Shown here piece by piece: positions 1-10,620 of a stretch of DNA of 64,000 nt (the stretch's first letter is position 1; every line of letters starts with the position of its first letter). Origin of the DNA: Marthasterias glacialis (Eukaryota > Echinodermata > Asteroidea > Forcipulatida > Asteriidae). The notes beneath the pieces were generated by a model. That model searched no databases. It saw only the letters and a program-made list of their open reading frames with translations, and had not been told where the DNA came from. The position numbers and the translations under genes are program-made. Where the stretch lies: NCBI GenBank assembly GCA_911728455.2, contig OU452228.1, positions 7,240,129 through 7,304,128 on the forward strand. The letters are read 5' to 3'.

Positions 1-284
1 GGTTTGGGCCTTACAAGAACTGCATTCACGTGTTCTGTTTGGTGGAAACATTCACATTTGCTCTACAATAAACTCTATTTTTGACTGATTGAAAAACCTC
101 CACAGTGTAAATTCTGTATTTTTGTACATGCCCCTTTAAGAAAAAAAACCCACCAATGCAACTTAACCGCAGAGCAAGGTTTAATGTCTCCACTTCATGT
201 ACGATTGTCCGGAATTTAATCAAATTTCAGGGTTTCTGTTTCAAGCCGCGTTGATTTTCAACCTCTCGATAGTTCTCGCGTCGC

Positions 285-482
285 TTAAATTGGAAGCAAT
301 CTTTTTGCCGTTTTCTTGAAAATGCCTCGGAGGATCTTTGATTTTGCACTCTCCTCAAACTCACCCAAAGGCGAATCCCTTTCATCTCTCTCTTTCCAGT
401 TCCTGCAATAATCCACCACTTTGCCCGACCACTGAAAAATAGGCAATGGCCTTTTGAGAGGGATTTTTGCTTGCCTTGCCAC
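285..482 (-). other. Minus-strand open frame with exon-like splice signals
   Basis: A 65-codon minus-strand frame starts MARQAKIPLKRPLPIF and ends at a stop near 285. Inside it, 365-431 is bounded on the minus strand by a good acceptor (CCTATTTTTCAG) and a good donor (TTTGG|GTGAGT). That part encodes WSGKVVDYCRNWKERDERD and two more residues. The amino-acid mix (charged, no low complexity) looks protein-like. I do not recognise the family. It could be an exon of an antisense gene or of another locus ending near the window edge, or simply chance. Confidence 0.22.
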
Positions 483-1948
483 TAAGGTAATATTAATAAA
501 CGGCCGACTTTCGTCACTATCTTCGAGGAGGGTGTTTGTTTAAGATGGATGAACTAGATCCTACAGGGGAATAGATAAAAAGAACGGAAAACAAGAATCC
601 TCACAGGATTTTTCTTTTAGTATATAGATATAAACTCTGCCATTGTTTTTATTGATTTAGAGATATTCCAGAATGCCTGTGGCAGTTATGCCTGTTTATG
701 GGTTGATTAGATTCTTTTGTTAGATCGCTGGAGGTGTTTTATTGTACAACGTGCATAAAGGATATTTAATAAAAACCACTTAATTAGTATGGGGTCTCAG
801 AGTATCATAACAGAAATGTACCTCAGACCTTACTCGCTCCATTTCCATTAAGAGCGGAAAATTATTACATCCTTCCATGGAGTTATCTATTGACAAGGCC
901 CATTATCGAGTTAAGAATGACATCTCTGTGAAATTTGAAGGAAAAAAAAGCTAAAAAAACAAAAAAAAACAAAAAAAAAACCAACAACTAAAGGTTGAAC
1001 CACATCCTGCTTTGATGATTTATCATCATCATTGGGTCAATACTGGACAAAGAAAACCTTTGGGCCTCCTGCCAAACACCAGTCAATTAAGTGCTGAAAT
1101 CATTTGGTGTCAGGTTAATGACAGAGAATGAAGGGCAGAGGATGAGAATGGCGGGGAAGGGTGGGGGGGGGGATTTTTTTTTGTAGTAATCATGCCCTAT
1201 ATCACTGTCAAGTTAACCAAACACGGGGTAGATCATTCTTTGCTCTTATGCAAACTGTTTTGCTCCATTAACACTAGAAATCAAGATGGTATTTTTGGCA
1301 CGTATTTTAATGTAGGTGGACCTGACAGATGCCTTTGCTCTTTGCTGGAAGGGGTCACGTTCTTCAGGATGTACTTTTGAGGTGTTTGCTATTTTACGCA
1401 TGTACTGATTGACTGGCTCATTGAACAATGTCTGTTTGTTTGCCTGAAAATTAATCTAGAGGTGGGATGGGAGTGAAGATGTCTTGCTTATTCCTATGAA
1501 CTGTGGGTTTGTGTTATCACGTGTAAGATGGTTTTCCCTATACATGCAACTTCTTGTCTGATAACCAAGCATTGACAGCAGAGTGTGTGTCTAGGGATTC
1601 TACAGCATTTGGGTCTGTGTTACCTGTACCCATTTAAACTTACGTCAGTCTGCCTTGCTACTTTTAGTGACCTATAACTCATTTTCATCAGCTTTCTCCT
1701 GAGGACAATCAAAGCATACTGATCACAGTGTTGAGTTGGTTACACCACCAGTTCTTTTGAGAACCGCAACAACTCTATTGAGAGATATTTCCAATGGTGT
1801 TTACCGCAAATCCGACTATATTGTATCCCCACTGTGCAAAGTTTTCAATCCTACTCATTTCCATCAATATCATCACCTTAGACCCGCCATGGACACTGAA
1901 TAACATTTGGAAGAAAACATTAACCTGTGTAGTCTATGTATGAAGAAC

Positions 1949-2242
1949 TCATGTTTTCAATGTGCATACGGAATTGAGGTACTGGTACACTTGTGTTTCC
2001 ACTCCCTGCAGAGTTTGCACGGTGCTTAGATTTTGGTTCAGTGACTGAACTTCTGTAATTATGTCACTTGCTTCATCAGCCTGGTTTGGAAGCAATCCTC
2101 CTGTCTCCAATAAATGTATTACAGAACCGTGGAGGAAACATCTAGCATTGACAATTTCATCCCAAGAGGTAGTAACATGAAAGAACGTGTTTGAATGTTT
2201 GATGATGATGGTATCTATCTGCTTAATACTTTTGTCCCGCAT
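1949..2242 (-). CDS. Hypothetical 97-codon minus-strand ORF
   Basis: An ATG-started frame of 97 codons on the minus strand, beginning MRDKSIKQIDTIIIKHS and containing SWDEIVNARCFLHGS and LPNQADEASDIITEVQ. Its composition is balanced and partly amphipathic, unlike most chance frames in this window, which are rich in F, L, K and S. An in-frame stop lies a few codons upstream of the ATG. No acceptor, donor, signal peptide or known motif was recognised. It may be a remnant of a transposon-encoded protein, a single-exon gene or an artefact. Confidence 0.25.
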   Translation of the reverse strand: MRDKSIKQIDTIIIKHSNTFFHVTTSWDEIVNARCFLHGSVIHLLETGGLLPNQADEASDIITEVQSLNQNLSTVQTLQGVETQVYQYLNSVCTLKT

Positions 2243-2612
2243 TACAAGGTGGGAGGAGTAGCATCACATTCACGATATTCTTGAGGATGACACTATTTCA
2301 GACAGAATTGTTTCTTTTTGTGATTGGTATCAACTTTAGTATCAAGAAGCCTGGAAATACACTGAGTCATGGGCCTCGTTGGCCCCTAGTCTTTTAGCCT
2401 CGGTTTCCCCTTCAAAGTCTTCCCAAAGACTTAAAGGTTTTCCAATAGAAGTGCCCTTTGCAAATTGAATTATAACCTTAACCCCTCCAAAAATGAAAAG
2501 CTAGGTCTGAACCAAGCTTACAACTTAAAGACCTTAATCATAAATTGATTTTGTTGATGATCACTAGGTTGGTGTAAATCAAGTATTGTGTTGAATTTAT
2601 TTGAAGGGTCAC

Positions 2613-2724
2613 CAGTGGCGTAGGCCGGGGGGGGGGGGGGGAGAAATTGCCCCATCTACAGATATCTGAGCCCCGACACCCTTTGCCCCCTACGAAAAAA
2701 AAAAAAATGCCAGCTACCCCACTG
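2613..2724. mobile_element. Short hAT-like nonautonomous element (CAGTGGCG ends)
   Basis: It starts CAGTGGCGTAGGCC and ends CAGCTACCCCACTG, an imperfect inverted terminal repeat of the type known for hAT elements. The flanking octamers AGGGTCAC (2605-2612) and AGGGGCAC (2725-2732) match at 7 of 8 positions, as expected for an 8-bp target duplication. The interior is a G run, GCCCC-rich sequence and an A run. The element at 38359-38537 shares the ATATCTGxGCCCC core and the ends, so this is a family. Confidence 0.65.
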
Positions 2725-4249
2725 AGGGGCACCACTGTTTTGCCCCTAAATAGTCAAAGACACTGATATTGAGAAAATGTAAATTAAAAAATTGCCTTGT
2801 CTCCGATATTAAATTATCAAGTAACGATGAAACAAAATGACTGAGCAATCACTCCCCTTGCCTCTATGGGAGCAACAACCACTATATAGAGACACGTACA
2901 TGACATCTAGTCCACTCACACTTCACTAACAGCTAGGACATCTGATGACTTCAGGTTTCACAAATGTATGATATTTGTCATTTGTAACTCAATTACGGAC
3001 AACTCAGAAGACATGATACAGCAGGGTGCATGTAAATCAATCTGGCGCCAGTTGTAGTCCATAACTGCTGCGTAGACGCTTTTTTTTTTTTTTTTTTAAT
3101 CAAGTGGATTTGTGGCAGTTCTAGGTTCAATCTACCAATGTGGTAATAGTATGATATTCCTCAGGAAGTTTAATGATCGACCTGGCATGCAGTGTGTCAT
3201 ATTAATCTATTTTAATCTAATTTAATCTAGGTCATTGTTTTCACAGATAGATCTAGGCAAACCAACACGCTTTTCACTCAAAATCTAACGCGTTTAAGTT
3301 CATGGGGAAACAGTTTGTGTTCAAATTTTTTATAGAAAATCTTGATGTACGATCATGGCCCTATTTCATATGTGTTGCACAATGCTAGATAGACCCTTGG
3401 ATTAAATATAAATATTGCATAGGATCCTATGGTGAACTCAGCAAGTTGTACGTTCTAAAAAAAATAAATAAATACAAAATCTTGAATGATAATATTTAAC
3501 ATGCTATAGAGTTAACTTGCACTTTTGATATTAGGAAGCCTGTAAGCACAAACACAGATTGATCTTACTTAGCAGTAATAACTTACCAGCCAAAATACCA
3601 TAACATTTATGTTGTGGCGACTGGTGCGCCACTAGTTTTTTGCTTAGCAAGGAACTTTGTCGAGCAGTATTTTCTACTGTAGAACCTCTGTATGAAATTT
3701 GGTATTCAATTCAACTCAGTAAAAAACTGACATGTCCTGAAAATATGTAAGAGCAACTTTACACTCCAAGATATAAAAAATAATGCAGCATAACTGTAGG
3801 CGTCAAATTATTATAACTACACTGTATTCGTGGATCGTTAACGGCTTGACGTTGGTATTAAAACATTTTTACAAACGAAAGAAAAAGACGAAGAATCTTA
3901 CACACAAAAAAAAACTGGGATAAAAAGGGACATTTTGAGCATGAATTCCAGTACCCTTTGTCTCTCTTTATATGAGGGGAAATGAAGCGTAGCACAGTGA
4001 GTGCATACCTATGCTGGCTACATAATAGAATGTAATTAAATGTCAACCGGCTGCAACCAAAAGAGGGCGTTCCGAACTGTTCTTAAATGTATAAACATCC
4101 ACCATAATTCAGTTAACAAAAATTGTGCGTAAAAAGAGGCCATGAGGCGTCAAGTGGTTAAGCAACTAGGGAAATCACAGCAAAAATACATTTAAAAAGA
4201 TATATGTTTTTTAATTTGGCTGTTTCTTTTCTCTTGATGGTTTATGCAG

Positions 4250-4339
4250 GATATTGTGCTGAAACTAGGAGGTGTAGCAAACTGGAACCAGCTACATGAA
4301 GCCATTAGAGATGCTGTTGGTATCACGCTAGATAACACA
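4250..4339 (+). CDS. PDE2A: PDE2A-like exon (first one visible), N-terminal region
   Basis: This is the first visible exon of a cGMP-stimulated cyclic nucleotide phosphodiesterase. The enzyme hydrolyses cAMP and cGMP, is activated by cGMP binding to GAF-B, and acts as a homodimer. The exon is 90 bp, exactly 30 codons, beginning DIVLKLGGVANWNQL and ending ITLDNT. It is preceded by a pyrimidine-rich tract ending TTTATGCAG and followed by the donor ACA|GTAAGT. As I remember human PDE2A, its N-terminal stretch LQDALLSLGSVIDISGLQ aligns with it: shared D, L and LG positions, then the LHEAIRDAV / LQRAVKEAL helix. An in-frame ATG (4244-4246) sits just upstream, after an in-frame stop at 4235-4237. 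Translation could therefore also begin here as M-Q-D, but the strong acceptor and poor start context favour an internal exon. The exon carrying the usual start is not identified. Confidence 0.82.
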
Positions 4340-4390
4340 GTAAGTCATGAGGCCAATTTTTCACTCTCCACAAATTGAGTGTCTGTCTTT

Positions 4391-4806
4391 GCACATTAAC
4401 CCTAACCATGCTAAATGCAACAATATGCACCAATGGAAAAAAAGTTGTTACAATCTGTTGCATTTGGCAGTCAACTTGGATGTCATATTTTGACTGAATT
4501 TGTTGCATTTAGCAGTCAAGTGATTTTATATTGGGGTTGCATTTTGTTGTATTTGGTAGTCGACTCAAATTCATACCTTGATGGCATTTGTTGCAACTTG
4601 TTGCCAAGTCAACACTGCACTTATGTGCATACTGTTGCATTTAGCAGGGCAAACACCCTTGCTCATTCCCAACACAAACAACATGCCTGCACAATGCAAC
4701 AGAATCCCTTGTTGCATTTGGCATGGTTCTCATTTCTACTGTGTTGCATTCTGTTGTATTTGGCAGGGCACTTGGGAGGACCCTGATGGGGGTTAGGGTT
4801 AAAGCA
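4391..4806. repeat. Degenerate repeat block of TTGCATTTGGCAG motifs between inverted TTAACCCTAACC ends
   Basis: The motif TTGCATTTRGCAG or a close variant (TTGTATTTGGYAG) occurs about eight times at irregular spacing between 4450 and 4765. The block is bounded by ATTAACCCTAACC at the left and GGGTTAGGGTTAAA at the right, which are reverse complements. This suggests an old element with inverted ends and internal subrepeats. The overlapping open frames here are by-products of the repeat. Confidence 0.55.
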
Positions 4807-5130
4807 TGTGGCCAACATTGGTAGTTGTCAGAGATCATTATCCACACTTCATGTGACTAAACACATATACTGTACATGAAATAACAAACGTGTAAAAGTT
4901 TTTAGCTCAATTAGTCATCGGAGACAGAAGAAATTAGGGAAAAAGCCTGTAATCTGTTTCACTGATTTTCAAACATCAATACATGTACTAAGTGTTTCGC
5001 CAGATCAAAACTACTAATTGTTGGACTCATTTCTCAAAAAACTATTACATTTCAAAAGCAAAAAGGTTTCAAGGGAATTTGTCCACCCTGACCTTCATGC
5101 CATGTAAGTTTTGTGCAAATCTGTGAGCAT

Positions 5131-5378
5131 CATAGAGTTATATATTTAAGAACTAGAGGGCGTACAAAACCATGCGACACGGCCCGACAAGGAGCATTTT
5201 TGACCATTGAGAAAATGCTGCTGACCAATCATATTAAACTGGTCACTCTTCAGTAAACATTTTCAAAGTGGACTTTCGTATGCAATTGACCCATAGGGAT
5301 TTTCGCCCATGGTGGGTCAGCGGAGTCCCATGCGTGACATCGCGAGTGCTCCCTCTAGTTCTTATATATAACTCTATG
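5131..5378. mobile_element. TIR element (MITE), CATAGAGTTATATA ends
   Basis: The left end CATAGAGTTATATA... with AAGAACTAGAGGG is mirrored at the right by CCCTCTAGTTCTTATATA ending ATATAACTCTATG. This gives about 30 bp of inverted terminal repeat around 248 bp without coding capacity. Similarity between the arms continues weakly inward (CATGCG and TGACC blocks). The size and structure fit a nonautonomous DNA transposon; the superfamily is unclear. Confidence 0.7.
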
Positions 5379-6331
5379 GTGGAAATTTATATTTTCAATT
5401 TTACTAATGTTGTGCACACCCATTAGGCCCAGGTAACTAATGCTGATGGCAACACATATTGTGCAGCACTTCCAAAGTAAACGTATGGCCATTCATACCT
5501 CAGTTTCAAAATCTTTCCATATCATTCTGTGGGGAAAATTTCATTGAGCTGCTTGAGCAGAATATATTGCTTAATAAATTTCTGCTAAGGAAAAACAGGC
5601 AGGGAACCAGTCACAAGTAGTACACATGACATGCTATTTAAGCTGGTAATCCTTTTCTGGCAAGCAAAATTTCCTACAGTGTAGCTAGTTTTTGTGCTTT
5701 AAAAGGGCGTTTGCCAAACAACCTTCTCTGAGATGTGCCCGCACGGCGCTGTGTACAAACCAATGCATACTAAGATACACCACTTTGTGAAAACGCTAAA
5801 CTTAAACAGGTCAACAGATATATCACTTTGTTAAAAACGCAATAGTCATACTGCATATGTTTGGCACTATGTATTTCATTGGGTTAAAATTCAACTCAAA
5901 ATTGCAAATCTAGTGATTCGTCTATCATGCTAATTAGCGTAATCAAAAATCAGTAAGTTTTAGGTCCTGAAACTTGCTGAGATGTTAACACCTATGTGTA
6001 TATCAATAATTTGTACAAGAAACAATTTGCAAATTTTGGACACATATATAATGCTTCGTGAAATGATGAGCGTGTACAGTATGGCACACATTCTGGAAAT
6101 TTAGCCCTGGTTCATACTTCATACAACAGGGGATGCCTGTAAAGCATAACTGGCCCTAAGAGAATGAGGTCCCAATATCACGTTTAAACATGTGGCACAT
6201 CACTGTAATAAAGGCTAATATCCAAAGGCACTCAAAATTCAGACATATTTTGTAACAGTGTAATGACAGCCGTGTTGCAGTATGTTGCTCACGTATGAAT
6301 TTAATTGTATTCTTCCGACATGGATAGTACA

Positions 6332-6620
6332 GTAGTGTCAGGGCTGAGTAGTTTTATGCACTAGACTCAAGCTCTGGTGTTTTCAGAATGTGGGTTCGAG
6401 TCCCAGTTGTCGTGGCGCTGAAACAAGACACTAAATCATAATTGCTTTGTCCTTTGCATGAGATATAAGAACCCAGTTCATTTATTGAGATTGGGTCTGC
6501 CCTGGTTTTTTCTGCCTTGGTTGGCTGCAGATTGCGCCACATCACCTTGTTAATTCGTACAAAATGTACTGTTAAATGGGTCTCTTAATTCAAACTTAAA
6601 ATAAAGAGCCCTTTGAGATT
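6332..6620 (+). mobile_element. tRNA-derived SINE, copy 1
   Basis: The head contains a pol III B box, GGTTCGAGTCC (6393-6403), preceded by an A-box-like stretch about 50 bp upstream (GAGTAGTTTTATGCACTAGAC). The body shares GCTTTGTCC, AGAACCCAGT, GGCTGCAGATTGC and CCACATCACCTTGT with the copy at 57228-57621. The 5' part is tRNA-like and the 3' part family-specific, which is the usual SINE layout. It is diverged from the 57-kb copy. Confidence 0.72.
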
Positions 6621-8121
6621 TCGTGGGGTGTAATAAATGGCTATAATGCATACTATTATTATTACTATACCAATTCCAATAACCGCAGCCTCCATAGTAA
6701 CTGCCTAGCAATGGCACATTTGGGTAACAACGCGTTTGACTCCGCCTCAGGAAAATAACAAGAGGCAGACATGCTGTACAATGTATAAACTTTGTGTCAT
6801 TAACAATCATAGAATGGTGTGGCAGATTGTAAATCTGTGCCAGACTTTTTGTTTGTCACTATCTGTAGTAATTAGACACAGTGCATCATGGGCGCGGAGC
6901 TTGATGGATCAGTGTTCTATTACCAAGGACCCAGCAATGCCCTACTTAATTGCACTATCCTCAGTGAAACTTGAAATACCCAATCAGGATAGTATTCACA
7001 GGCTATCAGATGATAAACTGACACTCGATATGATTATCTTGAAAAAGCTGTGGTAGTACTTGACAATTGGAGTATTCTCACGCTATTAAACCGTGTACTT
7101 GGGCGTACTCATTACAAAACACTCAACTTACAAACATCCAATACTGTGCTCCCAGAGAGTGGCTCATCAAAGGTCTACACTGTGCGATACTTCACCGCCT
7201 TGAATAACATTCTAAGTTGACTGCCACACCGCTAGGATTATTAAGTTAAATTTATACAGCCGCGACAAAAAAAAGAAAGAAACAAAAAAATGCCAGAAAA
7301 AAAATTAAAGAAATAAATAAATAACCAACCTTGTATGTTATAAACCTTTCTGACGTTTTCTGGGGACATGATTAAACCGTTTGTTTCCTCCCCAAAGGGC
7401 ATTTACTAAAAAACATGCTCATATGGGATCTTGGAATGTTCATGCTTCGGTGGAGTTTTTTTTTCTCAGCTGACTCGATTTTTGGGGTTGCGTTTCGTCT
7501 TGGCAGTGAGGTTTGGGATAGTTCATGAGAACATTGCATGGGTTTTACTTTTTTTGCGCTCGCAGTTTGATATGAGAGCTTTGGAATGTAATTTAAACTC
7601 AGAGGGAGGAAGGACATTATGAAGATACTGGTAACAAGCCCTGATATCCTGCTCTATAAATATCAGTTTGGAAACCTAAAGAATTTCTTCAGATCATCTG
7701 TTCAGGGTATCACTTCTTAAGTCTCTGTCTTCACTGAGCTGTTGTGGATCCAGCTGGTTTGTACACTATGCACAAGCAAGTTTATAGAGTCAATATTAAA
7801 AGATATATTATGTACAAATTTATAAGGTAGATATTTTTGTTCATCTATATATTTTGTTTGTGTACACCAAATTGACAGATACAGGTACCATAAAACCAGT
7901 ACAACACCTTCTTCTCTTCCCATGTTTTAAAGAAATGCATCCAACAATAGATAAGTAACTTGGTGGTGTCACAGGCATATTGTGAACTTGTGGCCCCCTT
8001 TCTCCAAACATTGAATAATCCTGGACAGAACATTGAATTCTCACGTTTGTACCAAGAACTTGTTTTTATTATAGTTTTCTTTCTATTGATCAGAGTTTGG
8101 TTCTTCCTCCTCTGTCCATAG

Positions 8122-8225
8122 GTTGACTTGGTGGTGTATTTGCTGGACAGTACCTCAGGAAAGTTGGTCAGTCAGGATGGTCTAGCTGGCGTTGTTCACA
8201 CGCTGCCCAAAGCAGGATTGACAGG
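8122..8225 (+). CDS. PDE2A: PDE2A-like exon (second visible), N-terminal region before GAF-A
   Basis: The exon is 104 bp, 34 codons plus two bases. It joins the previous exon in phase 0 and ends in phase 2. The acceptor is TCTGTCCATAG|GTT and the donor ACAGG|GTAAGC. It encodes VDLVVYLLDSTSGKLVSQD, then a segment ending LPKAGLTG. The YLLD motif followed by about 8 residues and an acidic turn matches the vertebrate PDE2A segment VYTYLLDGESQLVCED (recalled), and LPKAG matches its LPQEG. This is the N-terminal extension between the isoform-specific start and GAF-A. No catalytic or cGMP-binding residues are expected here. The agreement of splice phase, order and spacing with the neighbouring exons is the main support. 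A database alignment was not possible. Confidence 0.85.
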
Positions 8226-8679
8226 GTAAGCACGACCACTCACTCACGAAACACCTCTACCCTGGCCTTTTTTTTAAATAATTTGTCCGTATGTAAATAT
8301 TAAGGGTTCTTGTAGAAACAAATTTATGCAAGGGATATTACGCCATCTGCAAACTCCCTCAAGACATCAAAGACTCTGGATCAATTTCAATGCCTTCTCA
8401 AAACCCATTTTAACTGATTGAAATAGTTCATAATAGGCCTATTACTAAACATTTTCAATGCGGAAAAGCACAGTTGTGTTAATTCATTCCATTGTCTGTG
8501 AAAATTTCATCCAGTACTTTAGTTTTTGAAAACCATGTTAGCATGAAAAATTGTTGACCCGGTCGCCCAACTCTCCTCGAGACTCTATTATCGTGGATTT
8601 ATTACCTGGACTTAAAGGTATAATAGTATCCTCGAAGAGTCCTGCTACCCCTTCCCTTCCAATCCTCTCATTTCAACTT

Positions 8680-9066
8680 CAGGGCTTGAATTTGGGGGAA
8701 AAATCTGCAAAACAGCAGGGCTTGTAGCTCGGAATTTTTACTGGACCAGAACTGTTTTTACACAAGACCAGAATCAAAATGAGAAAAAAAAATATCTAAA
8801 CTGTATAACATATAAACTTTGTTTATTTGAACAAGCAGTAGCACTAAGAGAAGATTGATCTCATTATTCTTGCGGGTGTTAAAGTATACATCAGTTGCTC
8901 AACAGAATTGAGAGACTTCTATCAGACTCAAAGTCAACACTTAAACAGCATTTGAGCATCATTGAATTGAAAAGGAGCACGGGGACTTGTCCGGTCGTGA
9001 GTTAACTGCCCTGATGCTGAAATTACTGACCTCGGGCCTGCGGTCCGGTGTAAATTTCAAGCCCTG
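8680..9066. mobile_element. hAT-like nonautonomous element (CAGGGCTTGAA ends)
   Basis: The left end CAGGGCTTGAATTTGG and the right end AATTTCAAGCCCTG form a perfect 11-bp inverted repeat (CAGGGCTTGAA/TTCAAGCCCTG) with further partial matches. CAGGG ends are typical of hAT transposons. The 387-bp interior has no transposase frame. The flanking octamers do not match clearly, so the target duplication has decayed or the boundaries are slightly off. Confidence 0.62.
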
Positions 9067-9278
9067 CTCTTCTTTTCCCCCCTTCAACTTCCTTACCCCT
9101 CCCCCTTTATCCCACTTACCCTTCCAATTATTTCCTCTAGAGTCCAGGGATGATCACCCACTGGCATTCTAACACTACCTCTATGGCATATTTCAAATGT
9201 TCATAACATGTGCTCAATGTTTTGATTGGGACCTTGCCTACGCGTGAGTCAGTGGATGCCATCAGATGGGGGGGAGGG

Positions 9279-9321
9279 CTTCACACGTGTGAAGTGCAAT
9301 GACCAGAGTTCTCTGGTCATT
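9279..9321. repeat. Two adjacent perfect palindromes
   Basis: CTTCACACGTGTGAAG (9279-9294) is a perfect 16-bp palindrome with an E-box core CACGTG. Three bases later, AATGACCAGAG (9298-9308) is followed by TT and its exact reverse complement (9311-9321), a perfect 11-bp stem with a 2-base loop. Confidence 0.7.
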
Positions 9322-10314
9322 TTAATCAAAAATAACAAGACGAGAGTAGAAAGTGTATGTGAGCAAAGAATGTTCATGAGATAGAAATACCTTAAAGGTA
9401 CTATAAGAAGTAACTACTAGGAAACTTGCAGGTACTGTACCACCCTGTGTAGATCTCTTGTTGGAGAAGTGTTTGCTGTGAAAAGACCCATTGATATGTT
9501 GTCAACATTTCAAACAGCTGAAGATGAGCAAAAAGAAACGTCTTTTCAGAGCCACTGCTCCTCACAAAAGAGATTTTCACAAGGGTGTACCTGCAACTTT
9601 AACAGCAATAGTTACTCTCTTATTATCCACAACATGCAAAGCTTCAAACATCATTTACATTAAAGGTGCCTTTTTCTGGTTTTCCATCATTCTGTTTTTT
9701 TCTGGGTTTTTCCCCCATCATTTTCTGGTTGATTCTGCTGTAAGGGTGTAATACATTACATGATTAGTAAGTTATTAAAACAAACATTACAGTTGATTTA
9801 AAATTTGAAAGCTTGCATTTTATAAATTTGATCAAAGTACCAGTTGCCTTGAGAGAGATATTTGTATTCTAAAATACTGCCATTTGGGGAAAAAAGTGTC
9901 CCTCAATACTTGGTTCTTACTTTGATTTGCCAAATTGAAATCGGCACATTATAATTGTGCACAAAGTCCCCGACAACGTGTGAATAACTTACAGACCTGA
10001 TGCTTCGCTCTTGGAAGGGCAAGGCAGTTTTCCTTGGTAACAGGGACATCTATGAAGGAAATGTCAATTTCTACTGGAATATTTCAAGGGGCACCAAGGC
10101 AATGGCCCAGGGGCATGCAGGCAATTGCCACCGGTGCCTTTGTGAAGTATCAGGCTTTCTGTGATGCAGTGGTTTTACTTTTCTTCAAAAACATGACCAA
10201 CTACGCACATGCAATTTGATGAGATTTCCACAAGTTGATAACCAGACGATGGAGATAAATGCACTCTTCAACAGATCAATGGCCTTTTAAATACCTTTAC
10301 TGAATTTCTTTTAG

Positions 10315-10620
10315 TTGTGTGTGTGTGTTGTTGAGTTTGTACACACATTCAAACCGGGAACCTATAACAAAAGGGAACAACAGAGTCTCCGGTTCGCCAA
10401 GTGTGTCCCCAGTTGCCAAACATATTGTACAAAACATATGGGAGGTGTTGCAAGAAAGTACAAACAAAAGAGGAATAATAGGGTGTCCCCAATTGCAGGT
10501 GAATACACACTTGTGTGTGTGTGTTTAAGCCCTACGTACGAAGTGTGGACCTGATAACAAAAGATGTCCACACTGTGTAGGAACTTGAAACACTGTGTGG
10601 ACTTACACACGTCCACACAG
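10315..10620. repeat. Dispersed repeat with TG-rich ends, copy 1
   Basis: The GT-rich start is followed by blocks such as TGTCCCCA, TTGCAGGTGAATACACA and repeated TGTCCACACTGTG. The element near 36.9-37.6 kb has the reverse-complement block TGTATTCACCTGCAATCGGG and similar GGGGAC / AACCGGG blocks, so both belong to one family. The overlapping short ORFs are not credible genes. Confidence 0.5.

Larger units (their letters stand above)
1..4249. other. 5' flank or upstream intron of the PDE2A-like gene
   Basis: No exon of the PDE2A-like gene is recognised here. The stretch is AT-rich and holds short A/T runs, a G run inside a small hAT-like element near 2.6 kb, a short repeat at 3590-3700 resembling sequence near 5.6 and 41.8 kb, and two minus-strand open frames of unknown value (365-431 within a longer frame, and 1949-2242). 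No TATA box plus initiator arrangement could be tied to a first exon. Confidence 0.6.
4340..8121 (+). other. Intron of the PDE2A-like gene (3.8 kb)
   Basis: The intron runs from donor GTAAGT to acceptor CCATAG. Apart from the repeats listed separately it holds AT-rich unique-looking sequence. From 7260 to 7330 there is an A-rich simple tract. No internal coding exon was recognised. Confidence 0.75.

Noticed and set aside
3588..3700. Minus-strand donor-like GCTG|GTAAGT
   Set aside because: Part of a dispersed repeat that recurs near 5.6 and 41.8 kb; no coding frame behind it.
4415..4786. 123-codon + ORF
   Set aside because: Produced by the repeated TTGCATTTGGCAG motif; no protein features.
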